Shown here piece by piece: positions 15,417 to 24,323 of a stretch of 64,000 nucleotides of DNA. This DNA comes from Gottschalkiaceae bacterium SANA (GTDB lineage Bacteria; Bacillota; Clostridia; Tissierellales; GPF-1): assembly GCA_036323355.1 (NCBI GenBank), contig AP028876.1:62001-126000 (forward strand). The letters are read 5' to 3'. The position numbers and the translations under genes are program-made. The first letter of the stretch is position 1. Each line of letters starts with the position of its first letter. Below the pieces are notes generated by a model that saw only the letters and a list, made by a program, of their open reading frames with translations, did no database searches and was not told the DNA's origin.

Positions 15417-16559
15417 TTATTCAATGGTTTTCAGTTGTCTAGCGATCGATAGAAAAGACTTAACGCCAAGACCCAGTACCTCTTCATTAAAATTAAACTT
15501 GCTGTTGTGAAGAGGGGCAACCAGTCCTTCTTTTTCATTTCTTGTTCCTAGGAAGAAAAAGAAACCGGGGACTTCCTGTTGATAGAAGGAAAAGTCTTCA
15601 GCACCCGCTGACGGTTGGGCCGGCTGGGTTTTAAAATCGGCAAAGGCTTTATGGATGTTTTCTGTTAATGCTTCATCGTTGATTACAGGGGGGTAACAAA
15701 AATTAAATTCCGTTTGAATTTTCGTTTGATAGGCCTGAGAAAATCCGGAATTGATGGATTGAATTCGTTCCATCAAAAGATCTAAGTTTTCCTTGGAAAA
15801 GGCGCGTAAGGTTCCTTCTAAACGGGCGGATCCCGCAACAATATTACGAATGGTACCTCCACTCATCTTTCCAAAGCTGACGACGGCCGTATCCATGGGG
15901 TTGATGCTTCTAGACACGATAGTCTGATAGGCCAATAAAAGTTCCGCTGCAACCACCAAGCTATCCTTGGCCGTATGTGGCATAGCACCGTGGCCGCTTT
16001 TGCCAAGAACATCCACATTCACTTCCGCATTGGTTGCCATCATAGCCCCTGCCTTATAGGCGATGACGCCTTCTGGAACCGTAGGGAAAAGATGTAGACC
16101 GAAGATGGCATCGACTTTATATTTTCGCAGGAGTCCTGCGTCGCAGATTAATTTCGCGCCCCCGATATTTTCCTCAGCAGGTTGAAAGATCAAGAGAATA
16201 TTTTCTTTTAAAGATTTGTTTTTTAAGGCTCGGGCGAATCCCAAGAGGATGGCCATATGGCCGTCGTGACCGCAAGCGTGCATCATGCCTTTGTGTTTGC
16301 TGGCATAGGAAACATCACTTTCTTCTAAAAGAGGAAGCGCATCCATATCAGCTCGAAAGGCATAGGTTTTACTTCCGCTTGTACCGGGCATATATACATA
16401 GACCCCTGTTTCTAAAATTCGCTTTGGCGCATAACCCATTGCGGATAATTGTTGTTCGAGGTATGCGGCAGTTTTACTTTCTTCCAAGCTCGCTTCGGGG
16501 ATTTGATGCAAGGCGCGTCGGTCCGCGATGATTGCCTGGAGTAGGTTAGAATTTGTCAT
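15417..16559 (-). CDS. M20 family amidohydrolase, likely N-acetyldiaminopimelate deacetylase
   Basis: 380 residues. Metal-site motifs HACGHDGHMAILLG, FQPAEE, and HGAMPHTAKDS, plus SAGAEDFSFY at the end, identify an M20D amidohydrolase. Known members include hippurate hydrolases, amino-acid amidohydrolases and the DapL-type N-acetyl-LL-diaminopimelate deacetylase. It is transcribed away from the riboswitch-controlled lysine operon, which contains the acetyltransferase and an aminotransferase but no deacetylase, so this gene is the natural candidate for that missing step (inference from context). ATG follows GGAGGTG. Confidence 0.85.
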   Translation of the reverse strand: MTNSNLLQAIIADRRALHQIPEASLEESKTAAYLEQQLSAMGYAPKRILETGVYVYMPGTSGSKTYAFRADMDALPLLEESDVSYASKHKGMMHACGHDGHMAILLGFARALKNKSLKENILLIFQPAEENIGGAKLICDAGLLRKYKVDAIFGLHLFPTVPEGVIAYKAGAMMATNAEVNVDVLGKSGHGAMPHTAKDSLVVAAELLLAYQTIVSRSINPMDTAVVSFGKMSGGTIRNIVAGSARLEGTLRAFSKENLDLLMERIQSINSGFSQAYQTKIQTEFNFCYPPVINDEALTENIHKAFADFKTQPAQPSAGAEDFSFYQQEVPGFFFFLGTRNEKEGLVAPLHNSKFNFNEEVLGLGVKSFLSIARQLKTIE

Positions 16560-16629
16560 GGATTCACCTCCAAAATTTCTTTAATTATACGTTTGGTTGA
16601 ATAAAATGTCAAAAAAACAGAAATAACCT

Positions 16630-16658
16630 TTGACAAGACACCACGCTATGTTTATAAT
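16630..16658 (+). promoter_or_regulatory. Promoter of the lysine operon
   Basis: Consensus TTGACA at 16630-16635 and TATAAT at 16653-16658 with a 17-base spacer. Predicted start near 16665, about 25 bases before the riboswitch. Confidence 0.85.
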
Positions 16659-16687
16659 AGTGACAATTAACAAATGAATATTGTAGG

Positions 16688-16841
16688 GTGTATAAATTGA
16701 GGATGCAATGATCAAGAGTACGGAGGGGTCCGGAAAGGGTGAGTTGCCGAAGGGAAGAAATTCCTTGGGCTTATGTTTTAAGAGGCATAAGACTGTCTGT
16801 ACGAGTCTGCCCAGATTCGTACAAGAAGAGCGTTTATACAT
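16688..16841 (+). promoter_or_regulatory. Lysine riboswitch (L box)
   Basis: The P1 strands TGTATAAA (about 16690-16697) and TTTATACA (about 16833-16840) pair. Between them are the conserved L-box segments: GAGGATGCAA at the P2 base, AAAGGGTGAGTTGCCGAAGG, CTTGGGCTTATG with its partner GCATAAGACTGTC, and the closing GAGCG. It binds lysine and should favour the terminator just downstream, lowering transcription of the lysA-lysC-asd-dap operon when lysine is plentiful. Confidence 0.93.
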
Positions 16842-16870
16842 GGGGTGAAAGAATGAATCAGCATTTTATG

Positions 16871-16907
16871 CGGTCATGAGTCTTTTGCTCATGACCGTTA
16901 TTTTTAT
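16871..16907 (+). terminator. Riboswitch expression-platform terminator
   Basis: CGGTCATGAG / CTCATGACCG perfect stem with a six-base loop and a T-rich tail, 30 bases after P1. This is the regulated terminator of the lysine riboswitch. Confidence 0.88.
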
Positions 16908-16912
16908 ACCAC

Positions 16913-17155
16913 CGATGAATAGTCTTCGTTCCGCAAGTAGCAAAAGGAACCAATTTGCTAGTGTGCGGTTAAAACGAAGGCGGTCAGCCAGGAACAAGGT
17001 TCAAGGCGGAATTCATCGCCCACCGATGAATAGTCTTCGTTCTGCGATTAGCAAAGAATTTCATTTGCTAACGAAGAGCAAAAAGAACCAATATGCTAGT
17101 ATGAGCTTAAGTAAAGAGGGTCAGACTTGAACAAAGTTCAAAGCTGAATTCATTA
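16913..17155 (+). repeat. Two tandem structured repeats in the lysA leader
   Basis: Unit 1 (16913-17018) and unit 2 (17024-17155) begin with the same 17 bases 111 bases apart. Each can close with CGATGAAT against ATTCATCG (ATTCATT in unit 2). Inside unit 1 the nested pairs CTTCGTT/AACGAAG, CCGCA/TGCGG and TAGCAAA/TTTGCTA fold into one long arm; a GAAC/GTTC hairpin follows. Unit 2 keeps CTTCGT/ACGAAG, TAGCAAA/TTTGCTA and TTGAAC/GTTCAA, with about 26 extra bases. Reading frames across it give only repeated basic peptides and I reject them as genes. It lies downstream of the riboswitch terminator and ends 5 bases before the lysA ribosome site region. I know no RNA family that matches. Confidence 0.8.
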
Positions 17156-17178
17156 TAACTGGAAAGGAAGAGGATAAA

Positions 17179-18486
17179 ATGAAATTATTTGGAACAATGG
17201 CAGCAAATGAAGAAAATCACTTGGAAATAGGCGGGGTCGATACCCTTGCACTGGCAAGGAAACACGGTACACCGCTATACGTGATGGATCAGGGATTAAT
17301 CGAAGACAATATTGAAACCTTTTTATCTCGTTTTCAATCGGAAAAGTTTGATACTGATATTGTTTATGCATCCAAGGCATTTTTGAACCTGGCCTTTTGC
17401 AAATTGATTGCCGAAAAGGGATTGTCCATGGATACCCTGTCGGATGGAGATCTGTATATCGCGAAGCGAGCAGGATTTCCCATGGAACGCATTGTCATGC
17501 ACGGCAATTCAAAAAGCGTGGCTGAACTGACCATGGCCTTGGATCTTGGGGTTGGTGTGATCGTGGTCGATAATTATGATGAATTTGTAAAACTAGATAA
17601 ACTTACTCGCGAGCGTGAAGAGATGACACGAATTTTGGTTCGTGTAAATCCGGGTATCGAGGCCCATACCCATGAGTACATTCAAACTTCGACATATTCT
17701 TCGAAGTTTGGAGAAAGCATCTTTGATCCAAATATTTTCAACTGGTTCACGGAAATGAACGCAGCGCCTTATCTTCAGGTCGAGGGCATCCATTGCCATA
17801 TCGGATCTCAGATCTTTGAATCCTCGTCCTTCTTACAGGCTGTTCGCGTAATGACGGAATTTGTAGCCAAGGTGGAAAGTGAGACCAAAATTCGATTAAC
17901 CACTCTGAACCTGGGTGGCGGATTTGGTGTCTATTATACAGAGGGAGATGACCCGATTGCCCTTGGTAACATGCTTGACGCTATGATCGCTACCTTAGAG
18001 GAAGAGATTACAGATAGAAACTTGAAACTGAATCGTGTCATGATTGAACCGGGTCGCAGCATTGTCTGCAATGCCGGTACCACCCTATATACGGTGGAAT
18101 CGAGAAAGACGACTTACAGCGGCAAGTCCTATGTTTTGGTAGACGGTGGCATGACGGACAACCCTAGACCAGCGCTTTATCAGGCTGTCTATGAAGGGGT
18201 CATTGCCAATCGAATGGGAGACAGCCCAACAGAAGAAGTATGTGTAGCAGGCAAGTGTTGTGAGTCGGGTGATGTTTTGATTCAATCCACGAAGCTGCAA
18301 GCGGCTGAAGTTGGTGATATCTTGGCGATAGCTTCAACCGGAGCCTATACCTATTCCATGTCTTCAAACTATAACTCGGTTCGTCGAGCGGCTGTGGTCA
18401 TGGTAAAAGACGGGCAAGATCGACTGGTGACGAAACGAGAATCCTTTGAGGATTTGGTACGAAACGATCTGGATCTGGAGGATTAA
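17179..18486 (+). CDS. lysA: Diaminopimelate decarboxylase
   Basis: 435 residues. PLP enzyme converting meso-diaminopimelate to lysine and CO2. The PLP lysine is in VYASKAFLN (about residue 64), HCHIGSQIF and LNLGGGFGVYY form the phosphate and PLP pocket, and CVAGKCCESGDVL supplies the active-site Cys. It is first in the operon, under the riboswitch, followed by the aspartokinase gene with no gap (stop then ATG). AGGAAGAGG precedes the start. Confidence 0.96.
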   Translation: MKLFGTMAANEENHLEIGGVDTLALARKHGTPLYVMDQGLIEDNIETFLSRFQSEKFDTDIVYASKAFLNLAFCKLIAEKGLSMDTLSDGDLYIAKRAGFPMERIVMHGNSKSVAELTMALDLGVGVIVVDNYDEFVKLDKLTREREEMTRILVRVNPGIEAHTHEYIQTSTYSSKFGESIFDPNIFNWFTEMNAAPYLQVEGIHCHIGSQIFESSSFLQAVRVMTEFVAKVESETKIRLTTLNLGGGFGVYYTEGDDPIALGNMLDAMIATLEEEITDRNLKLNRVMIEPGRSIVCNAGTTLYTVESRKTTYSGKSYVLVDGGMTDNPRPALYQAVYEGVIANRMGDSPTEEVCVAGKCCESGDVLIQSTKLQAAEVGDILAIASTGAYTYSMSSNYNSVRRAAVVMVKDGQDRLVTKRESFEDLVRNDLDLED

Positions 18487-19686
18487 ATGGGAACGGTTAT
18501 GAAATTTGGAGGCACTTCGGTTGCCTCAGTAGAAAAAATGCAGGCAATTGCTCGATTCGTACGAGCTAAACGTGAAATGGGAGAGAGTATTGTTGTTGTG
18601 GTTTCCGCCATGGGAAAAACAACGGATCGATTGGTTGAGATGGCAGCAAATATAAGCCATACACCTGATCCAAGGGAACTGGACATGCTTCTTTCCACCG
18701 GAGAGCAGCAGAGCGTCGCTCTGATGGCTATGGGATTGGATGCTGAAGGTGTAGCGGCCATTTCCATGACAGGTGCCCAGGCGGGCATACGCACAGAAGG
18801 AAAGTACACCAGAAATCGAATTGCAAATATTGATCCATCCACCATTGAAGCCCAGCACGCCTTGGGTAAGGTCGTGGTGGTAGCCGGTTTTCAGGGTATG
18901 AATGAAGCGGGCGATATTACAACTCTAGGTCGAGGCGGATCCGATACAACGGCAGTTGCTTTGGCTGCAAAGCTAGGATTTGACTGTGCCATTTATACAG
19001 ATGTGGAAGGGGTCTATAGTGTGGATCCTAGAATTGTTCCATCTGCAAAGAAACTGGATTCTATCTCCTATGAAGAGATGATGGAGATGGCTGCTTTGGG
19101 TGCCGGAGTGATGGAACCCAGAGCGGTTGAAATTGGAAAAAAGTATGGGGTTCCGATTTATGTGGCAAAAAGTCTTTCAGAAAAGACAGGTACATGGATT
19201 GATGAGGGAGAAGCAATGGAAAAGAAATTGATAACGGGTTTAAGTGTAAGCGATGAGGTTTTGATGGTCACCGTGGAGAAGATTCCCAATGATCCCGGGG
19301 CGGTTGCCAGAATCTTTCAGGCATTGCAGGAACAGGAAATTAATGTGGATATGATTTCACAAACAGCACCGATCGAAGGCACAGTTGCCATCAGCTTCAC
19401 CTGTGAGCTAGGCGATCGGGAAGGGGTTAAACGGGCCATTCATCAAGTGAAACACGATGGTTTTATGGTACAGGCTCGCCTTCAAGGAGAAATTACAAAG
19501 ATATCCGTTGTTGGTATTGGAATGAGAGATACCAGCGGCGTAGCATCCCGGATGTTTCAATTATTTGCAAGAGAGGGAATTCCTTTTTTCCAAGTAACAA
19601 CATCAGAGATTAGCATATCGTATACGATCCCATCGGATCGAAAACAAGCAGCGATTCAAGCAATCGCAAACGAATTTGAATTATAG
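18487..19686 (+). CDS. lysC: Aspartate kinase
   Basis: 399 residues. Catalyses aspartate to beta-aspartyl phosphate, the committed step. KFGGTSVAS at the N terminus, the VVSAMGKTTDRL segment, TLGRGGSDTTAVALAA and DVEGVYSVDPRI are the kinase signatures; residues about 250-399 hold two ACT domains (VTVEKIPNDPGAVARIFQAL and SVVGIGMRDTSGVASRMF) for feedback by an amino acid. Single-function, class II size. Starts at the lysA stop with GGAGG inside the lysA end, so translation is coupled. Confidence 0.95.
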   Translation: MGTVMKFGGTSVASVEKMQAIARFVRAKREMGESIVVVVSAMGKTTDRLVEMAANISHTPDPRELDMLLSTGEQQSVALMAMGLDAEGVAAISMTGAQAGIRTEGKYTRNRIANIDPSTIEAQHALGKVVVVAGFQGMNEAGDITTLGRGGSDTTAVALAAKLGFDCAIYTDVEGVYSVDPRIVPSAKKLDSISYEEMMEMAALGAGVMEPRAVEIGKKYGVPIYVAKSLSEKTGTWIDEGEAMEKKLITGLSVSDEVLMVTVEKIPNDPGAVARIFQALQEQEINVDMISQTAPIEGTVAISFTCELGDREGVKRAIHQVKHDGFMVQARLQGEITKISVVGIGMRDTSGVASRMFQLFAREGIPFFQVTTSEISISYTIPSDRKQAAIQAIANEFEL

Positions 19687-19702
19687 TCGAGAAAGGATGA
19701 AG

Positions 19703-20701
19703 ATGATGAAAAGCAAGGTTAATGTGGGGATTGTAGGCGCAACAGGAATGGTAGGCAGAACGTTTTTAAAGGTGTTGGCAGAGAAAGATTTTCCAATCGA
19801 TCAATTGTATCTTTTCTCTTCAGCGAAATCAGCTGGATCAGAAGTTGAATATAGAGGAAATACCTATATTGTGGAAGAGTTGACCGAAAACTCATTTGAT
19901 CGAGATATGGATATCGCACTTTTCTCGGCAGGGGGTGGAATTTCTGAAAAATTCGCTCCGATTGCGGCATCAAAAGGTGTTGTCGTCGTAGATAACTCTA
20001 GCCAATGGAGAATGGATCCAGAAGTGCCTTTGGTTGTACCTGAGGTGAACCCTGAAGATGTAAAGAAGCATAATGGCATCATTGCCAACCCCAACTGTTC
20101 AACGATTCAGTCGGTGGTTCCGCTTCGTGTTCTTGACGATACCTTTGGCATTAAACGCATCATTTACAATACTTATCAAGCTGTATCAGGATCCGGTGTT
20201 GGTGGCATTAAAGATTTGGAAGACGGAATGGAAGGCATTGCGCCTAAAAAATACAATCATCCAATCGCTTTTAACATCTTGCCTCAAATTGATGTATTTG
20301 AGGAAAATGGCTATACCAAAGAAGAGATGAAGATGATCGAAGAAACACAAAAGATTTTGGGCAGACCAGAGCTGAAAGTAACAGCAACGACGGTTCGCGT
20401 TCCGGTTCGTTACGGACATTGTGTATCTATCAACCTGGAATTTGAAAAGCCATTTACCGTAGCAGCGATTCAAGAACTAATGGCACAAACTGAGGGCATT
20501 GTCCTTGTGGACGATCCTTCCAAAGAGTTGTACCCAATGCCAATTGATGCAGAGGGAACCAACGAGGTCTACATGGGTAGAATTCGCCGAGATTTTTCTC
20601 AAGATAATGGCGTGAACATGTGGTGTGTAGCCGATAATATCCGAAAAGGTGCTGCAACTAACACTGTACAAATTGCTGAATTGTTATTAGACATCCTGTA
20701 A
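19703..20701 (+). CDS. asd: Aspartate-semialdehyde dehydrogenase
   Basis: 332 residues from ATG 19703, chosen because GAAAGGA is 7 bases upstream (ATG 19706 is also possible). It reduces beta-aspartyl phosphate to the semialdehyde with NADPH. GIVGATGMVGRTFL is the nucleotide loop, NPNCSTIQ carries the catalytic Cys, and RVPVRYGHCVSI with the conserved His follows. SGSGVGGIKDLE marks the family used by Gram-positive bacteria. The 17-base gap after lysC keeps it in the operon. Confidence 0.96.
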   Translation: MMKSKVNVGIVGATGMVGRTFLKVLAEKDFPIDQLYLFSSAKSAGSEVEYRGNTYIVEELTENSFDRDMDIALFSAGGGISEKFAPIAASKGVVVVDNSSQWRMDPEVPLVVPEVNPEDVKKHNGIIANPNCSTIQSVVPLRVLDDTFGIKRIIYNTYQAVSGSGVGGIKDLEDGMEGIAPKKYNHPIAFNILPQIDVFEENGYTKEEMKMIEETQKILGRPELKVTATTVRVPVRYGHCVSINLEFEKPFTVAAIQELMAQTEGIVLVDDPSKELYPMPIDAEGTNEVYMGRIRRDFSQDNGVNMWCVADNIRKGAATNTVQIAELLLDIL

Positions 20702-20713
20702 GGAGGATATACT

Positions 20714-21598
20714 ATGTTGTTTGAAGGATCTTGCGTAGCGGTAGTCACGCCATTTGACGAGGATGGCCAAATTAATTTTGAAACCTATGGGAAGTTGTTG
20801 GACTGGCATATTGAGCAAGGCACTGATGCCATCTTGACCTGTGGAACGACAGGTGAAGCGGCAGCCATGAACGATGCTGAGCACAAATCTGTGATGAAGT
20901 TTGCTGTTGACCATGTCGCAGGCCGCGTACCCGTGATCGCGGGCACAGGATCCAATGATACGGCCTATGCCATTCAGCTGAGCCAATATGCGGAGTCGGT
21001 TGGCGCAAACGGTCTTCTGGTTGTTTCTCCATATTATAATAAAAGTACACAAGAGGGCATGATCGCTCATTTTACAGCCATTGCGGATTCAGTAAAAACG
21101 CCGATCATCTTGTACAATGTACCGGGTAGAACCGGCATTAATATTGAGGCGTCTACGATTGCGGCGCTTTCGGCGCATCCAAACATTTGCGGTGTGAAGG
21201 AAGCATCTGGGAATATCAGCCAATGCGCCGATATTGCCCGTCTTTGCCCGGACGACTTCCAGATGTGGTCTGGCAATGATGATATGATTGTTCCTTTGAT
21301 GAGCCTAGGCGGATCTGGTGTCATCTCTGTCATAGCCAATATTATGCCGAAGGAAACATCACAGATTGTACACACATATCTGGACGGCGATACCAAGGGT
21401 GCTCTTGCCATGCAATTGTCCATGAATGCCTTGGTGCATCAATTGTTTGTGGAGACCAATCCGATCCCTGTCAAAAAAGCCATGAGTCTGATGGATTTAT
21501 GCGGGGGAACCATGCGATTGCCTTTGATTGACATTCAACCGAAAAACGAGGTGACCCTTGTTGTGGAAATGAAAAATATCGGCCTCTTGGAGGTGTAG
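20714..21598 (+). CDS. dapA: 4-hydroxy-tetrahydrodipicolinate synthase
   Basis: 294 residues. Condenses pyruvate with aspartate semialdehyde in a Schiff-base TIM barrel. TCGTTGEAAAM binds pyruvate, YYNKSTQEGM and YNVPGRTGINI carry catalytic Tyr residues, and GVKEASGN holds the Schiff-base Lys (about residue 162). AGGAGG stands 8 bases before the ATG; 12 bases after asd, 2 before dapB. Confidence 0.96.
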   Translation: MLFEGSCVAVVTPFDEDGQINFETYGKLLDWHIEQGTDAILTCGTTGEAAAMNDAEHKSVMKFAVDHVAGRVPVIAGTGSNDTAYAIQLSQYAESVGANGLLVVSPYYNKSTQEGMIAHFTAIADSVKTPIILYNVPGRTGINIEASTIAALSAHPNICGVKEASGNISQCADIARLCPDDFQMWSGNDDMIVPLMSLGGSGVISVIANIMPKETSQIVHTYLDGDTKGALAMQLSMNALVHQLFVETNPIPVKKAMSLMDLCGGTMRLPLIDIQPKNEVTLVVEMKNIGLLEV

Positions 21599-21600
21599 CC

Positions 21601-22350
21601 ATGCGTGTAATCGTATACGGCGTTGATGGAACCATGGGCCAATGGGTGGTCAAGAGTGTGACGGATAGCCAAAGGGACGAATTTGTCGCTGGGATCGCCC
21701 CAAGAAAAGAATTATTGGCGCCCGGGGAATTCAAGAGCCTGAAGGATTTTACTGGCCAAGCGGACCTGGTGATTGATTTTTCACACCCGTCCAACCTGCC
21801 GGACCTTTTGGCTTTTGGCATAGGAACGAACACACCCTTATTGATCTGCACGACTGGTTTCAGTGACGATGAAATTGATCAAATCAAGGAGGCTGCTGCC
21901 TCTTGTTCGATCCTTTGGTCGACCAACACCTCCTACGGTGTAAACCTACTGCGGTTCTTGCTCGAGGATGTGGCGGAAAAACTCTTGGATTATGATGTGG
22001 AGATCGTTGAAAAGCATCACAACAAGAAGAAGGACGCTCCAAGTGGAACGGCTAAAACCCTAGCAGGAGCGGTATCAACAGGACGCGGTGCCTACAAGTA
22101 TGGACGTGGACTGGAGGATGGAGTGAGAGAATCGGGTGAGATCGGCATTCATGCCATTCGCGGCGGAAGCATTGTGGGCGAACATGATGTAATCTTTGCG
22201 GGTGCCGGCGAGGTTCTTACTTTTTCTCATCAAGCCTTATCGAAGGAAGTCTTTTCTTCGGGCGCCTTGAAAACAGGTCGATGGCTGGTGGGCAAACCTG
22301 CCGGATTCTATGAAATGAAAGATGTATTTATGAAGGAGGAAAAGGCATGA
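21601..22350 (+). CDS. dapB: 4-hydroxy-tetrahydrodipicolinate reductase
   Basis: 249 residues. NAD(P)H-dependent reduction after DapA. The N-terminal [12 protein letters not shown] is a nucleotide loop (a GVDG variant of the usual GxxGxMG), CTTGFS lies mid-protein, and [21 protein letters not shown] is the substrate motif with catalytic His and Lys. [14 protein letters not shown] completes the signature. The start of dapH overlaps its stop (ATGA). Confidence 0.95.
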   Translation: MRVIVYGVDGTMGQWVVKSVTDSQRDEFVAGIAPRKELLAPGEFKSLKDFTGQADLVIDFSHPSNLPDLLAFGIGTNTPLLICTTGFSDDEIDQIKEAAASCSILWSTNTSYGVNLLRFLLEDVAEKLLDYDVEIVEKHHNKKKDAPSGTAKTLAGAVSTGRGAYKYGRGLEDGVRESGEIGIHAIRGGSIVGEHDVIFAGAGEVLTFSHQALSKEVFSSGALKTGRWLVGKPAGFYEMKDVFMKEEKA

Positions 22351-23057
22351 GTCAGAACCTGACAGATCCTTATGAAATTGCACGATATATTAAAGAGGTC
22401 GAGAAGTCGACACCGGTGAAAGTCACCATCAAAGGTGAACTTGATCTCATTGATTTCGGTTCTTGTCGCATTTATGGGGGCAATACAGTTGCCACTGTAT
22501 TTGGAGAGGCCAATGAATTGACAAGTATTCTTGAGAAATATGCAGAAAAAATTGAATCCTACGAGTGGGAAGCAGATCGAAGAAATTCGGCCATTCCTCT
22601 ATTGGATACAACCCATATCAATGCGAGAATCGAACCGGGTGCCTTTATACGAAGCCATGTGAGCATCGGAGAATCTGTTGTGATCATGATGGGTGCTGTG
22701 ATTAACATCGGTGCATCCATTGGGGCGAGAACCATGATCGACATGGGTGCTGTCTTGGGCGCGCGAGCAACCGTTGGTGCGGATGCCCATATTGGTGCGG
22801 GCGCTGTTCTTGCAGGCGTATTGGAACCCCCTTCAAAAACACCAGTAATTATTGAGGACGGTGTTTTGATCGGTGCCAATGCCGTGGTCTTAGAAGGCGT
22901 ACGCGTCGGAAAAGGTAGTGTTGTAGCGGCGGGAGCCGTTGTGACGGAAGATGTACCGCCAGGCGTGGTCGTTGCAGGAACACCGGCAAGGATTATTAAA
23001 GAGAAGGATGCAAAGACCGAAGAGAAGACACAATTGCTCGACGATCTTCGCGGATAG
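22347..23057 (+). CDS. dapH: Tetrahydrodipicolinate N-acetyltransferase
   Basis: 236 residues. An N-terminal alpha domain (about 1-80, [28 protein letters not shown]) precedes a left-handed beta-helix of hexapeptide repeats ([36 protein letters not shown]). The start and length separate the acetyl-CoA form (DapH) from the succinyl form (DapD). It directs the cell to the acetylated diaminopimelate branch. Overlaps dapB by 4 bases. Confidence 0.94.
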   Translation: MSQNLTDPYEIARYIKEVEKSTPVKVTIKGELDLIDFGSCRIYGGNTVATVFGEANELTSILEKYAEKIESYEWEADRRNSAIPLLDTTHINARIEPGAFIRSHVSIGESVVIMMGAVINIGASIGARTMIDMGAVLGARATVGADAHIGAGAVLAGVLEPPSKTPVIIEDGVLIGANAVVLEGVRVGKGSVVAAGAVVTEDVPPGVVVAGTPARIIKEKDAKTEEKTQLLDDLRG

Positions 23058-23070
23058 AAGAGAGGCAGAC

Positions 23071-24243
23071 ATGAATCGAATCGAACGAGACAAAAGAGCA
23101 ATTCTCAATACCTATAAGCGTTTGCCTATTATCATCGATAGGACGGAAGGCCATGAGTTAATCGATGAGAATGGCATCCATTACTTGGATTTCTTTTCCG
23201 GCATTGCAGTTAACAACCTAGGGGCTGATTCGGCAGTAAAGAAAGCCATCCACGACCAGGTGGATCGCTATTTGCATCTGTCCAATTACTTCGCATCGGA
23301 ACCAGCGGTGGAATTGGCGGAACTCTTGGTGGATAACAGTTTTGCCGACAAGGTTTTCTTCACCAATTCCGGAGCGGAAGCGGTAGAAGCGGCGATCAAG
23401 ATGGTGCGCAAGTGGGGCAATGCCAAGGGAAAGACAAGCATGCTTTCTGCCAAGGGAGCCTTTCACGGGCGAACCATGGGTGCCTTGGGATTGACAGCCA
23501 AGCCGGCTTACCAAGAACCTTTCGCTCCGTTGCTTTCGGGGATTGCGCATTTTGAAATGAATAAGATCGAATCGATTCGCCAAATGGTCAATGAAGATAC
23601 GGCGGCCGTCTTCCTGGAGATGATCCAGGGAGAGGGCGGCGTGCGTCCTGTGGAACAGGCCTTTATGGATGAAGTTATTAAATTGAGAGAAGAATTTGGA
23701 TTTCTCTTAGTGGTGGATGAAATTCAGACAGGCCTAGGTCGAACGGGAACGCTTTTCGCCCATGAGCAGTATGGGATTATACCGGATCTGGTTTGTGTCG
23801 CCAAAGCTTTGGGCGGTGGACTTCCATTGGGTGGACTCTTGGTTAGTCAGGCGCTTACGGGTGTATGGACGCCGGGCAACCATGGAACCACCTTTGGAGG
23901 CAACGCAGTTGCCGCTGCAGGCGGAAGGGCTTTGGTCACAAGACTGCTGGAAGATGGATTTTTTGAAGAAGTCAATCGAAAATCTTGCCTCATTGTGTCT
24001 GGGCTTGAGGAATTGAAGGCGGAATATCCAGGTAGGATACAGGATATCCGCGGGTTTGGCATGATGATTGGTGTAGATGTCGGTCAGGCGGCACCGCTAT
24101 TGCAAGAAGCGTTTCTAAAACGCCATTGCTTGGTGAATACCACTAGCGGCACCGTGCTTCGATTAATTCCAGCACTGAATATTGGTGATAATGAGATTCA
24201 ACGGTTTTTGGATATTTTTTCAGAAATTTTGAGGGAGGCGTAA
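23071..24243 (+). CDS. Class III aminotransferase, ArgD-like, probable N-acetyl-diaminopimelate aminotransferase
   Basis: 390 residues from ATG 23071, 13 bases after dapH with GAGAGG upstream. Class III fold with FFSGIAVNNLG, FTNSGAEAVEAAIKMVRKWG, FHGRTMGALGLT, the cofactor segment VVDEIQTGLGRTG and the PLP-lysine segment VAKALGGGLPLGG. By sequence it belongs with acetylornithine aminotransferases, but it is the last gene of the riboswitch-controlled lysine operon, where the amino transfer to N-acetyl-2-amino-6-oxopimelate is required. E. coli ArgD is known to do both jobs, so a lysine or dual role is likely (inference); most Firmicutes use an unrelated class I enzyme here. Confidence 0.88.
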   Translation: MNRIERDKRAILNTYKRLPIIIDRTEGHELIDENGIHYLDFFSGIAVNNLGADSAVKKAIHDQVDRYLHLSNYFASEPAVELAELLVDNSFADKVFFTNSGAEAVEAAIKMVRKWGNAKGKTSMLSAKGAFHGRTMGALGLTAKPAYQEPFAPLLSGIAHFEMNKIESIRQMVNEDTAAVFLEMIQGEGGVRPVEQAFMDEVIKLREEFGFLLVVDEIQTGLGRTGTLFAHEQYGIIPDLVCVAKALGGGLPLGGLLVSQALTGVWTPGNHGTTFGGNAVAAAGGRALVTRLLEDGFFEEVNRKSCLIVSGLEELKAEYPGRIQDIRGFGMMIGVDVGQAAPLLQEAFLKRHCLVNTTSGTVLRLIPALNIGDNEIQRFLDIFSEILREA

Positions 24244-24256
24244 GCCTTCCTTTTTC
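24234..24256 (+). terminator. Terminator of the lysine operon
   Basis: GGAGGC / GCCTTCC hairpin with GTAA loop followed by five T; it includes the last stop codon. Confidence 0.75.
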
Positions 24257-24323
24257 GTGTGGAAAATCTTGGTTTGGGGTACAATAAATTATAGAAGAAT
24301 CTGATGAAAAGGGAGGATATCCA

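Noticed and set aside
16876-17130. 84-codon frame with repeated MNSLRSA peptides upstream of lysA
   Set aside because: The peptide repeat follows from the RNA-like DNA repeat; no ribosome site, basic low-complexity product, and it starts inside the riboswitch terminator.
22559-23101. 180-codon frame antisense to dapH
   Set aside because: Composition mirrors the hexapeptide repeats of dapH (Ala/Pro/Thr runs); no family features.
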